The translations under genes and the position numbers were made by a program. DNA of 64,000 bases, taken from positions 53,088,144 to 53,152,143 of the forward strand of contig OZ029913.1 in NCBI GenBank assembly GCA_964023275.1, given 5' to 3'. This DNA comes from Norana najaformis. Lineage: Eukaryota; Annelida; Clitellata; Crassiclitellata; Hormogastridae. Position 1 is the stretch's first letter, and each line of letters starts with the position of its first letter. A model generated the notes under the pieces. It saw only the letters and a program-made list of their open reading frames with translations. It had not been told where the DNA came from and did not search any database. Shown here one piece after another: positions 1-13,800 of the stretch.

Positions 1-1894
1 CCGAAATCAACGGAAACCGCCTTATGACTTCGTTGTTCGCCGGAAGTTCAAACTCGCAAATTAATTAACTGTTGTATGATAATTACATTTAACTGCTTAA
101 CATAAAACACAAAATAACTATCCAAATGTCTGCGTGCAAATCACGTCACTGCACGTGAACATTCATTTCGATCAGAGGAACAAAACTACCCATAAATTAA
201 ATCCACAAACACTCACTTTTTGGTTCTTAAATTACCTAGACATCTGTCAGATATACCAAATCGTCCGCATTCAAAGGCATTAACTTTCTATACATAGTTC
301 AACCCCATCTATGTAAAAAGTGTCAAAATACTACTCATATTGTTCAACTATTTGTTATCATTTTACACTGTGATAAACCAATAATAGCATATCAATATGT
401 TTTACCAGCTATGTTAGATCCTATTCCATAAAACCTTAACTCAACATTTTCGCCAGAACCACTATCTGCCAATATCAGAATAACCCTTTTAGAGTATGAT
501 ATTTTACAGCAGGTCTGTCAAACATTCAAACAGCAAGCATTTTTAAACTGCATGGAATTCTGCCATATTAAAATTTTTCAACATTTGCCTACCAACAAAT
601 TTACAAAAAATACAATTTCCCAAAATACAATTTCCCATTCATTAGTGAGCAATTAATTTCAACACAAATTATTCATTGCAAATATTGCTACACTAAACTA
701 TAAAAAAATCATGAGTTTGATGTGATGTTGCTGCGTGTTACACTGCTCTTTGGTAATAAAATGGCCACATAATCGCACTCTTGCTTCAGGCATAATCAGA
801 AATCTTGTGCATAATCTTTACGCCAAGTGAGAAGTGAAGCAAAATGATATCCATTACCGAAATACAGAAACGTCACACAAAGCGCCGTTTTCACAGATAT
901 TAACTATTGTAAATTGTAGAATACAGAATGCCATCACACAAAGAACTTAAAGCATATCACATTCACACACACAGCAAAGCAGCTACAAAATCAAACGATT
1001 TATAAAGACAAGAGAAACTACACTTGTTATAACAATACACCAGGGATGACACCATATACTGACCAGTACTAAAATACCCCCAAATACTCCACCCAGGCTT
1101 TTAAATTATATATTTGGCCAGACAATTTTTCCTGCCAGACACATAAAACATGTAAAACTAATATATGCAACAAACAACTCCAAACAGACTTAACATATGT
1201 AACACTCGGCACCAATCAGACTCTCAAATTATATATCTGGCAGGACAGTTTTTACTTGAAATAAAGTGACCAAAAGATTGCTACTTACAAGCTTACATGT
1301 TGCATAATGGTTGCTTTTCCTAGGAATGTAGGAAATGTTTCCCGACATGTTGGCTTACTGGTTGCCATTTAGACAACCACTCAGTGAAGCGAGTACCAAC
1401 AATTTCAATCCTACATTCTCAGTACCATCTTGCTTATGAAACTTTCTGCATTCGCTTCAGACCATTATCTCAAGGTCACAAAACAGAACCACGGCCAACG
1501 CCAAAAAGACATCCAGAAATATTAAAAGGTCAGGACTCATAGCACTTCATCCCCGTTAACAATACATCTGGGTGTGTCTCTGCTTGGTTTCAAATGAAGG
1601 AAGGGCTATTTACAGCACAGAACATCCTTGGGAAACATCAGACAACAGGAAGTTCAAAACAAGATGCTTTAAATAACACCTCACTTGATAAAATGAATGT
1701 TAAGACGATGTGTTTTTATTGAGCTACTTCATGCAGCACAACACACAGCGTAGATCGTCAACGTCTTGCAACGCAAATTTCAGACATTTTCTAAAAAGCA
1801 GACATAGTGGTGTCTATGATTATCGCCAGCACCACACTAGATCCTTGTCTGCTGCTTATCGATATCTAAACGTGAAGAGAATGTCTGTGGGTTG
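1..1894 (-). other. importin-7 3' UTR and downstream flank
   Basis: No coding exon is visible. On the minus strand this lies directly after the importin-7 stop codon. An AATAAA polyadenylation hexamer (TTTATT on plus, 1715-1720) lies about 175 bases past the stop and is a plausible 3' end, so the rest is probably flank. The sequence is AT-rich and holds no LINE remnant that I recognise. Confidence 0.5.
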
Positions 1895-4800
1895 CTACTG
1901 CGTTCCACCAAAGCAGAAAGATGTTGGTACTTGAGTGTTCGTGAAGTTGTAACCTCCAGCCATTTCAATTTTCTTTGATTCTGCAACAAAATGATCACAT
2001 ATATCAATTATTATTATTTCTCTATTCATTATGCACCACTACCTAACGACAAAGCATCAGTCGAAGGCACTCAGCAATTGCACAAGAGAGGCTTAGTCAT
2101 GGTCCCTAAACAGTACAGTCCCGTATTTGTAGCCAAAGTCACAGTTACTGCGTGTTAACGAACCACGGGTTAAGGCAGCCATGCTGATATACAGTAGCGT
2201 GTGTTTTATTGAAGTCTGTGTTGCTAGAAAGCTGTGATGTAGACTGTCTGATGTGAAGGCACTTGCACTGTATCCTGCATCCAGACAAGTCTGTCCAATT
2301 ACTTTGAAAGGACACACTGCAGTCTTCCTATGGACAACAATGTTTGTGATCTAATACCAAACAATTTATGTTTGGCTACATTAACATTGACTGATTTCAG
2401 ACACTATTTTAAAGGTGAAGTTCTGTCACTTGGACTGCCATGCCCATCGTTATACAGCTGTTGTAACCTCGGCCTAGAGAGCAAGCAGCTAAGCTCCAGT
2501 CTGGGGCTAAGCTGGATTTGGGGAGGGATATTAAGTTCACCTTCTTTGAAACTGTACTGCACCTGTTGGGCTAAATGTCAGCTGTACCCAGGAACTGTTG
2601 CTGCTCACTGAGACAGCTGCTTCTGCTGATGCAGGTCAGTGAGACCAGTATTAGCTGCTGCAGCATGTGCATTGCTTGTAGTGTTCAGTTGTATGTTAAA
2701 AGGGTATCAATGAAAGCCATATCGCAACCACACAGTAAGCAGATTTGTGCGTAAATGGGTCGCGCAGCGAGCACTCAAACTAACTGATACTGTGTCACAC
2801 GATCGTCATAATCGAAAATAATTCATCTGATGTTCCCGTGACTTGGTACACAACAGATAAACATACATAAAGGAAACAGTACTTACTGGCTATAATCATA
2901 TATACAAGCTATATACAAGCTTCTTTCTTCAACCAGCTCATGCTTGAGGCAGGTGTTGAACACCACCATCACTTTCTTCAGAGATCAGGTAAGTCATTGT
3001 ATACAAATATGTAAGCACATACATCGCCTTTTACATACATCCCATATTACACACATAACTGTCTAACCGACTTAAACTGCATTTTAAAGCAATTTCAAAA
3101 TGTTTGTTTTGGTGCTGCCAATTTCCTACTACACAATGCATAAAATGATGGTGGTGTGGAAAGAAAACTGTAGTCCATTAAAAAATACTGATTATAGAGA
3201 ACTGGCAGCAATCAAGTTCATAAATCAGAAGTCAGGCTACAGCATATAAAGGAAACATTAAAGCCAATCAGGAATAATCGCAATCGTAATTCCGAGATTT
3301 CTACAGCGCCCAACGAAAGCCACAACGCGGGGTCTAGCTTATTCACAGGCGCTGCACGTAGGCTGGGATTTAAAAACTAATGAACAGCTCATACCTGCAG
3401 CAGCTCGCCTCTGGTCTGCAAGTCGAAAGATTTCATCCAGATCCTTTTTCTGTTCTTCATTTAGACTGTTAGTCAAGAACTGGTACATGTTTATGTCTGA
3501 ATGCTGCAGATCTACAATGTTATATTAAATGAACTGCAATTAAAAGCAGAGCAGTAATTAGTTAACTGTAATAAGTTCACAAAACCCAGCTAAAAGTACA
3601 GCAGTAATTAGTTAACTGTAATAAATTGACAAATCCAGTTAAAATAAAAAAATGCCAGGAAACGTACTTTCCAACACGCCCTTAAAGATCTGATATTCTT
3701 CCACTGGACAGTCTTCTTTGTCCAGAATGGTTTCATAACTCTCAAGTGCTGTTTCATCTATCTCATCATCTTCATCATCCTCATAATCATCATCCTCTTC
3801 TCCATCTTCAGTTTTGTCCTAAAGAAACAACATGTAAAATTAGTAACATATGGCAAAATACTACTGAACATTTAAATGTTTAATCAAACAACAGTTGAAG
3901 AGTTATAATGATTTTATATTTAATCTTCACCCATAGCAAATACACTTTTAGCAAAAACATTTGATTAAAAACTGTCTACAGCAACAATATACAACCATCA
4001 CTCAAAGTCAAATCCAACACACAAGTTGACAAACTTCAATCTCAACCACTAAAATCAACGTCTGAAAATTAATGGAATAATGTTAGAAATGCACACGGTC
4101 ATATGAGCACACATGTACAATGTAACCTTTTAACATTGTCTTTGAGGCCATTTCACAGGCAGTCATATAACAAGCTTTCTGAAGCCAAACTGAACTAGGA
4201 ATCCAAGTATCCAATCATGTTATATAAGAATTGGTGGTATAATAAGTAGTGCAAGTCCCAAGCCTGGATAAAGGAGGAGGCCAATGTCAACGGCCTTTGA
4301 TGCCATAAGATGTTGTTAAACATTGAAACTACTACTACTACTACTAAGCATGTTATAAGGATGGTCTAGTGTATGTTAGATGTCTGTGTGCATGTCTTTA
4401 AGTACCTAGACTTTAACACAGACCTATAAGAACCTCTGAGCGATGCAATAACAAACCAGAACCAACGTAAATCTGCCTTTCGATATCATAACAAGAATCA
4501 TGCTAAAACAAGGCTCCATTACAACAAAGTTGCATTCTTATGCTAAGTTAAATTTGGGAACTGCACTAAGTCAGAAATCATATTACAATGCATGAATTCA
4601 TATTACAATGCTAAATAATCGCTTAGAATTGTTTCAGTACTCCTCTCAGTACCAATACTACCAAAATCATTAATATGCAAATGGTTCTCTCAGTCCAAAT
4701 ACAACTACAGACTAAACAAGCCTTACAGCTTTCTGCAACTGATGCATGTATTCATCTTCATCGTTGTCGATAGCATCTTCATCGTCTTCGACCTCTTTAT

Positions 4801-7800
4801 CATCTTCTTGTTCAGCGCCATTTTCTTCATCCGTTTCCTCGTCTCTCAAACGACCTAATTTGTCAAATTCAAAACAAATGTTAGAATTAGAACAATTTAA
4901 TTTTAAAATATCGTCTATCAGTGTATAACCAGAAATTACCATAACATATATGTTAATAAAAAATCAACTCTTATCACAATGAAACAAGCTTCAAATGTTG
5001 ATGATGGCAATAAAAAATAATAACACAACTAATAATTGCCATCATTATAATAGTTATAATTGTAATAATAGATAATAACAGTGTCATAACACTTTCCAAG
5101 ATCCTGAGAGATCAATTCTACCTCAGTTAAAAATATATAAATAAATATAGCAAATAAATACAAATAACAAATTAAATTTTAAAAATAATAATAATGAAGT
5201 TAATAATGGAACAAGTGTTTTCCTGCAAAAACTTACAAAACATAAGATGGTTTAGCAGCAGTAATAATGCAGGGATATGAAAGCCAAAATATGTCGGTCT
5301 TTCACACCAAGAGTGGCATTTCAACTAACGTAAACAAACTCATTGTGACAATCACATGACAAAAGAAGAATGATTCTGTTCCCGAAGTGCAGTTTCAGTT
5401 TCTTAATAAAAGAGCAGATAGCATAGAAAGGAAATGACTCTGAAAAAGGTTAGAAACTTCAACACACAACCTGTCTACTCTCTCTGGAGAATGACAAAAA
5501 TTATCAGTTTCAATTCTTGAAAGTATGAAGACTTACTTTCATAGGCTCTCTTGAGACCTTTAAAGACTAGAATTATTGAAGGCAGTATCTCGTTGGCTAC
5601 CTCGCCGAGCTCTGATGGGCGTTTGTCGTTTGGCAGGTTCAGTAGGGTACAAAAGCCGAGAACAAACATCTTACGGTCGTGAAGGCTAATAAACATTAAA
5701 AATTCAGAACTACATTTATAATCTAACATACAGTCCAAGAGTTTAATTCACAAAATGTCACAGCTTACAGTCCAAAAAATTAGAACATACTGTGTGAAAA
5801 CGTATTTTACAATTTTGAATTTATTTCCTCTTGTCTAAGAGTGATATCCTTGAGTGTTCTGTTGGAAAATCACTTCTCAGCAGATGACTTGTTTGAAAGA
5901 TTTGTCCTGAATGGATTTGAATTCTAAGACTGTGCAAGCTTCATTCTGTGCCAAGAAAGCAACTGACAACTTCCAAAAAACCTGATTGGATCAATTTAAC
6001 AGTAAGACACCTGGACATATACAACACATCATAACAGCAACAGCATTCTTCGCAGTGAGTGAAACAAGAAAAACTCACCCAAGAAAACAATCGGAATCGG
6101 TGAGCCATTGCTTAAGGAAATGTCCCATGATGGACACCTGTGCATTTGGTAGCAAAGCTCCACTATTCACAAGACTGAGGAGCATTTCTGGATTGTAGTA
6201 GAGTGCAGCTATCACCACTTGTAAACACATTGTCCTAAGTTCGGTTGTTTTCACTTCCCGAGACAATCTGTGCAAGATTAGCTGAACAATAAGTGGTATC
6301 ACCTACAACACACAAATCTCAAGTCAACTTCAGTGCCAAGCTTGCATAAAAATTATACACTACAGCACTTCCATGACTAAAGTCAAAGAAATTCTGGAGT
6401 AGCCGTGCTCTCTTTCCTTCTGGCTGGAATTAGTCCCTCCTTTCAGTGCTAAGGAATGGAAAAGCTCCAACACAAATGCATCAGATACAAACAAAATCTA
6501 ATGCAGATTTACTACACCAAAAAGTCAATAAAACACTGACTTTGGGAGCCATATCAAGAACTGCCTAGAAACAAGGTCAGGTTATAACTAGTTTTTTATA
6601 AGTGAATTAATTAATGGAAGTACATTCCCAATCATATTATATCAGAATTTGTCATGTAATGAAGCATGTAAGAGTGAGTCTCCTGTACAACTGCCCTTAA
6701 TGCTTGGTTGCAATAGCTGATCTGTAACTTACGCTGTCAATCAAACCCTTAAACTGAAGAATGATAACTTCAAGAAGTTTTGCAGCATGTGTCTCGTTAT
6801 CTTCACCTACTGCACTGTCCAACACCTACAAACGGAAATCAAGTTCTAATCAAGACACTGCAAGAGAGGCTGACTGCACCGCATGCAAATACTTCCAGTT
6901 TTCTATAGGTTTAGGCCTACAGAGTTTTTACATAAGTAGTCTCTATTTGTAACTGACAAGCAAAAATGCTATTTACAAATGGAAAGTCAGACAAAAACAC
7001 AAAGCTAAGTTGACAAGAAGTCTTAAATTCATCAGTGCAATAAAATGAAAGTTCACAGAGCAGAATTACGAGTATGTAAAGGCACATAATCAAAAATTCC
7101 AGAAATACACAATAAAGGAGAAAACTGTACACAAAACCAACTGCATTCAAACATTTTTTATATCTCTATATCTGACAATTCACTAGGGTAGCAAGCTTAT
7201 ACTGAAATAAGAGATAAGGGATAAGTAAGTGATAAGACAAAAAGAAATGGACTGATAATTAACTGATGGGACAAAAGAATAGCAAACAAAGCCATAAAAA
7301 CAAAACTCAACACACCATCTTGCACATATTGAAGACAATCTCCAACCACTTTGGATCAGCCAAAAACGCACCAGGATCCACCGTGACGTAGTTGTGCAAG
7401 CATGGCATCATATCTTCAAAAACAAATCAAGCGCAAACATCAGCAGAAATAAAATCTTTGAAAACTTAACATATGAAATATCAAATGACCATGCATTTCC
7501 CCTTTTGTTTTGCAATCTCTAATAACCTTGGGGTATTTCCAATTATCAAATATCAGAATATAAAATGTCAGAATAAAATGTGAAAAGAAAAATGACTGGA
7601 ACATTTAATTAAAAAGACCTATTCAGGACTTTTACACAAATTAGTTGATTGCAGCAGTCAGTAGTCAACTGTGAAAAGCACAAAAGTTACAAGCAAGGAC
7701 AAAGCCACAACCCAGCAAATACATCATATTCTAAACATTCACACAGCACATAAAAATAACTTATGCAAGCAGTGCATACTGGTTTATATACTAAACGAGA

Positions 7801-10800
7801 TGCAACTTAAGCTGAAAAATGTTTACAGTGAAACATGTAAAGCCAAAGACTATCTTACCAACAAAGTATTCAACATTGTCGCGCTGGAAGACCTCATACA
7901 GCAGCGGCAGAACGCTCCACATATTTGGAGTGATCTGTGGCTCTGTCAGATTGTAAACCAGCGTCAGCATTTCTTCAAAGAATTCTGAAAAACGTGAAAC
8001 GTTACAAAACATGATCAATATAAAAAACTCAAAAACATGGATTGCACTGCAAAAATAATCATAACATCCATTAAATACACTGGTAATGTGCACCGCTGAG
8101 ACAATAAGGTGCATCTGGAATTCCCAAGGCCTCAAAGCCATGGTAAAAAGTTCCATCATTCATAGAGGAGGTGTTCATTTCCTGCTCTATGGGCTTCGAG
8201 TCTGCAATGGATGAATCCCAAAGCCCTGGACTTGTAGTCAGTGCATCACATAAACTTGATGTTTGATTCTAAGCTTACACTAGTACCAAAGTTACTAAGG
8301 CACACAAGTGTAACAACCTGCACAGGGCCGCTACTTGGAACCCGCTCAGTAGGCACAAACCCTACCCTTTCAACTACACACTCATCACGCTAATTCACTA
8401 GATCCCCACTTCATATAAACACCAAATAGACTAAAGCAGAGGTTCTGCATGGCATAGGCCTTGAATATAAAATGCAACACTTAGAAACTTAGGAAATATA
8501 AACAACTAGAGGGAACACTGGAAAGACCAAAACAATGCCACTTTCTGAAGAGTGCTCAAAGTATAAAACAATCTTTTGCTAAGTTTAGTGCTTAAAAGGC
8601 TAGGTCAAAGGCTAAAATACCTGTAACATCATGTTGAATTATGTAAACAACCACATTCAGAACGACAGTTTCAACATTCTTTAAGACCTAAAATAAATAC
8701 CACCCTAACATTATGGAACAGCAATTAAACTTTACATGGCAATGAAAAGAACAAAAAAGCATAGGAATGAAATGCAGAACACTTTAATCAGATTTTCAGA
8801 TGACTCAGCCTTCTAAAGAGGTTTTATTTTCCATATACAAACATCAACCATATGCACAACTGTCAGCCATACATACAACCATCAATCCAAGACATTTGCA
8901 GGCAACTGGTATAAATTGTGTATCCATTCAAAAGTTGATCATTGTTCATCGATCATCGTTGCAACCTGGCATATGGTAGTTCTAGCTCATTTTTATATTT
9001 CCTAAGCAATGGCTAAGAAACTAGCCTATAAAGATTTCCATAACCTAACATTAACATTGCAGCCTGCGCTATACAGTAATATGAAAATCAAACCAAAGTG
9101 CGACAACTCTTACCTCCTTCTCCTCCATCAGTACACTGCAGATTGTCTCCAGTGTGTTTAAAATACCCATCAAAGTGATCGACTTGTCATCTGATGAATC
9201 TGAATCCACAGATTCAATCACCTTTGCAAAAGTCTGAGCCTAAATCACAAACAAACATTTCAGTCCATTAACAAAAACAGACATCAGAGTAAGTTTTTAA
9301 ATGCCTGCACTATCTGTTTTGAAGCAGAATATTTGTGCTAGCATATACTACAGATTCTTGGGCCAGCACAGCTTACCTTGATTCTGATAAAAACCTGTTA
9401 ATCACATAACATTATTGCACTCGATCATTGGACTCCTGCTGTGCCCCGCACCCAAACAGTGTTGGGCTCTCGGTCTTCTCGGTAGCAAGTCCAAAGCTTT
9501 GGAATTCACTGCCCACTTCAGTTCGTGCTGTCAATTCTTTGATGTCCTTCAGGACTAAACTAAAGACACATCACTTTCAACTTGCTTACCCTGGATTCTG
9601 GTTTCTCTGACCTATCGGAATTCAACCAGTCTTCTCCAACGGATTATGAATTCAAACGATCATCAACTGATGCCTTGAGCATTATGATAACGGCCCTACA
9701 GAAGTCTTTAGATTGGATTACACAAAATAACAAAACCTTGCTTGATACAGATTAACAAAATGCAACTTAAAAAATGAAATGGCACTAACAAGATGAGTGG
9801 TTATCTCCACAGCCAGAGGTGTTATGTCGTCGGCATAGACACACACAACTTTCTGTAGAACGCCAGTAAGATCGTCATTTTCCGTCTCACGAATCAAACT
9901 CAACAGATCTGAAATAATCGTTTTCCACATCATCAGCATCATCATCACTTGACATTATGAGAAGTGACCAAAAGTTCCGTAACAGAATTGAAATTCTGAT
10001 TCAAAACCAATTAGTTTTATGCAACCAGTATTTTGCTCTGACTACATGTTGGAAGCACCCTGAATAGTTCAACTGGTTCTGCAATAGCAGCATTTAAATT
10101 GACCACCACAGTGCACATTTATAATGTACCTCTAGTAATTGCATATGCCTCACTTTAAGGGCTATAAAGCTCCTTAAAATTGTTTTACTACTGCACAAAT
10201 GGTCTTTTTATTTAACATTACATTATATTTACATGTAATGACCAACAGCACATAAGGCTGTCAATCAGTAAAATTATTACCAAGAGACTGTTTACTTTTC
10301 ACAGAATACAGAAATGCTTTAAAATTCTACATTAATCTAATGGCACAACTTAAATGCAATTTAAGGCATAAGCTGACTGATAAATACATGCTGCAACAGT
10401 GGCTAAACTTCCAATCTTTGCATCCAAATCAAGACTGAAACTTGGGACACACTAGAAGTACTCAGTTACCAAGTAAATCTCTTGGTTTTACACACACACA
10501 CAGCGGTGAACTTTCTTTTTACAGCTGAAACAGTTTTGTGTTCTTGCAGCAGACTGAACTGCTTATAATACAAACTGTAACTGAACATTTTTAAAGCACC
10601 GCTTAGGAATCAGAACCAACCATATGTAAACGCATGTTAGTTTCATTTTTAAAACTCACCCACAATGACCTTCTGTATGATGGGCTTGATGATGTCTTTA
10701 GCTAAAACATAAAATGGTTGCAATGCAGAATGACTTTAAAGCAACAAGTTAACCCTGTTTCAGCCTGTTGCTGTCTTTGGAAAGGTCAACTGATGATTCT

Positions 10801-13800
10801 ACACAGCCAAACATTAACGATAAGTAACAAGTAAATTAAACACACAATTAAAATAAACAATGAAAAATTGGCATTCTTCGAAGTCCCTTCAAAACAATTT
10901 CTGTGCTTTGTGTTGTACTTGCATGTGGCTCCTCAAACTAAACTGAAAGGCAGATTAAGTATGGGGTCATCCATAAAGGACATCTGCAAAAAATAACCTA
11001 CTTCTGACCTGTCCTTTTCCTTGTCTGCATTTGGTATAACCCTTCCCAATCTCTCTATGGACATCTGCATATTTATATGCTATTTTTACTGTATTCAAAT
11101 AATTTCTAACTAATAGCATATCTTTATATGCTATTAGTCCGATGGACTACTAAGGCCTAGATTATGCTAACATGTTGATCTTGCAGGATAAACTGTTATC
11201 CCGGGTGGGGTATTTTGATGTTTCTACATCCAGCAAAGGGACTTTTATACATATCCAATGCAGCACAGATTGTCTGCTGTCTGACTGAAGCGGATGTTTA
11301 AGGCTGCAACGATGTAACTTTTTGTGCCAAAGTTAAATGCAGACAACCCCCTGCCTGCATCATTTCTGCATTGGAGTTATCCATCCTTCTCTTTGTGCAT
11401 GCACTTAATGGAAGACCCCTGTGGTCAAAAATCATTCAAAAACTGGAGAAATAACAGAATATATGCAATCCTTTGCACCTCGATACTGGAGCAAAGGAAC
11501 TTCTGAAAAAGGAAGACGACAAACAGTTCATCAGTACTTACCTCTTTCCTGGTCAGTCAACATTGCCTGCAGCCCAATCGCACCCTCAATTCTGACAGGA
11601 AGTTCTTTATCATTGGCTAAGATATTTGCCAGTACTTCCACAATCATCTGAAGATTTGCGGGATTCTTGAATTTAACTTCGCTGAAACTGTGCAATACCC
11701 AGCAAGCCTACAACAGTCACATGGTAAACTACAACAATAAAAAAATTCTGTTTCGAGGTGTAAAATCAGGTTTTGGTATATTAATTGTTACTCAATGGAG
11801 TCATTCACTGAAAGAAGCAAAAACATAAGTTTTGGTTTCTATCATATAGTGCTTCACAAAGAAAACGGTTACTAAAGCAGCCACACAGCACAGAGGATTA
11901 TTTACTCTACATCAGGACAAAACATGACAAACCAGACATTACATAAGAAGATTGGTAGTTAGACTAAAATGTTTTATAATCAAGAAAACAAGAAGATAAG
12001 TTTAAAAATTACAGACACAAAGAACCAATTTCTGCCAAAGGTTCACAGAATACGACAACCATTTGCCAAATGGCTGCACAGTGACGCAAACTCACCATTG
12101 CTTCACCTCTTCTTCCCTTTATCTATCCTGCAGAACCAATTCCAAACATCACCCGCTGTAACCGTCTGCCTACCTGCCCGCCTCTCGGATCTAGACCTGG
12201 TGCTGAACCCTTCTTGCCCATCAATTTTGTTTTGATTGAGCACACGTGAATATGCTGGTTCCCACAACTTAGCTTTCGTTGGGCACTGTAGAAATCTAGA
12301 TTTTACAATTATGACTACTGTGGCAGTAAATAAGAAGCTTTTTGAAATCTGCCCACTAACCAAACAGTTCTACTAACCCGGGCTCTCATGTATCCAAGTT
12401 GGTTTGCAAGTTCTGGAATCACGTGGTGAACAAGCATCACTTCAATCTGCTCTTTGTAATCCTTCTTCTAAAATTTCACAAGACAATTTAAAATCAAGTA
12501 TGTAGAACAAACTAGTAACATCCAAACCAGACAAATTATGTTCAGTCCACAAAACTTTACAGTTTCTTGCTCTTTGATGTTTCAAACCACAACGTGCAGC
12601 ATGCTGGAATATTTAAAGAATGGTTTCCCCACTAAATCAGCTTTCAGATTATAAGTGCTCCGGCAATACACCTTTACACAGAATGAACAAGACACAAGGC
12701 AGACACTCACTGCCATAAGGATGCTCGAAAGAGATCCAACCATCTGAAGAGCTCCAGATTTCTGACGAGGTTCCAAGTTCGGCGTAAGTAGGATGGACAT
12801 TACGAAAGCCATTGACTTCTGTAGAACATCTTTGCGCTTTGAAACTGCATCATGGAGGAGTGTTTGTGCAGCAGTTGCTGGATTAAAGAACTCTTCATAG
12901 ACATCTGTAACGTAAGACACGAAGCAAAAATAATAAGTCCTTGATCTACAAAAATGACATCAAGAACCAGACCAAAGCAGTTTTTCAAAAACATTAAAAA
13001 TCTGCAAAGCTGCATCAGAGAAATTTATCGCATCAGTACCTTGTCAGTGCGCTGTGAGAATAATATCATCATTTGCCGCTTCACAAAACAGACCACCAGC
13101 CAACGTTTCTGTATATATTTTTATTACTTCTATGTAGAGTTCACATGCCAAACTGTAACATACTTCACATTACACTCTGCCAACATTTAGTATCCAGGTG
13201 ATCATTTAAACTCTACATGTTTCCTGCTCAAAATATTTCTAATTTGATACATCCAGTTATTTATTATAGAGTGCTCCATTGAAGGAAATTCATCAGCTCT
13301 GCTCATTTGCAGTTTGCACATTATCCATTTAAAGTCAAATATCAGAACAACTAAACAAATGTTTCAGACTTGGTCTAACATATTTACTATGCACAGAGGT
13401 ATAACATTTAATTGTAAAGGCTTAATACATCACATGTTCTACACACAGAAATTTTACCTAAGAACCTCAATAAATAACTTATTTCACACAAAAATTTATT
13501 AACTACTTGAACGAAACATGAAACAATACCATATTTGAGTCGAATGTATTCAATCGGATCATTCTGCCACAGTTCTTCATCTTCTTCGCTGTGGCACATC
13601 AGAGGAAACACAATCTCCTGAACAATAACCTACAAACCCAGAAGATTATTAATTATTTTGGTATTTATTTAACGACAAAGCATCAACTGACAGCACTGAG
13701 CAATTCTGTGTCAAGGACTTGCTTAAGTTCCCTACACAGTAACCACCTCAGGGTAGGCTCAAACCAGTATGCACCTTGTTATAACGCAAATGCTCAAACC

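Noticed and set aside
4746-4928. Serine-rich plus-strand frame
   Set aside because: It is the antisense of the acidic importin-7 exon 4727-4854; GAA/GAT codons read backwards give Ser.
7671-7988. 105-residue plus-strand frame
   Set aside because: Antisense of importin-7 exon 7859-7984 plus adjacent intron, with no conserved features of its own.
12103-12363. 86-residue minus frame
   Set aside because: Lies in the antisense of a family B LINE UTR within an importin-7 intron.
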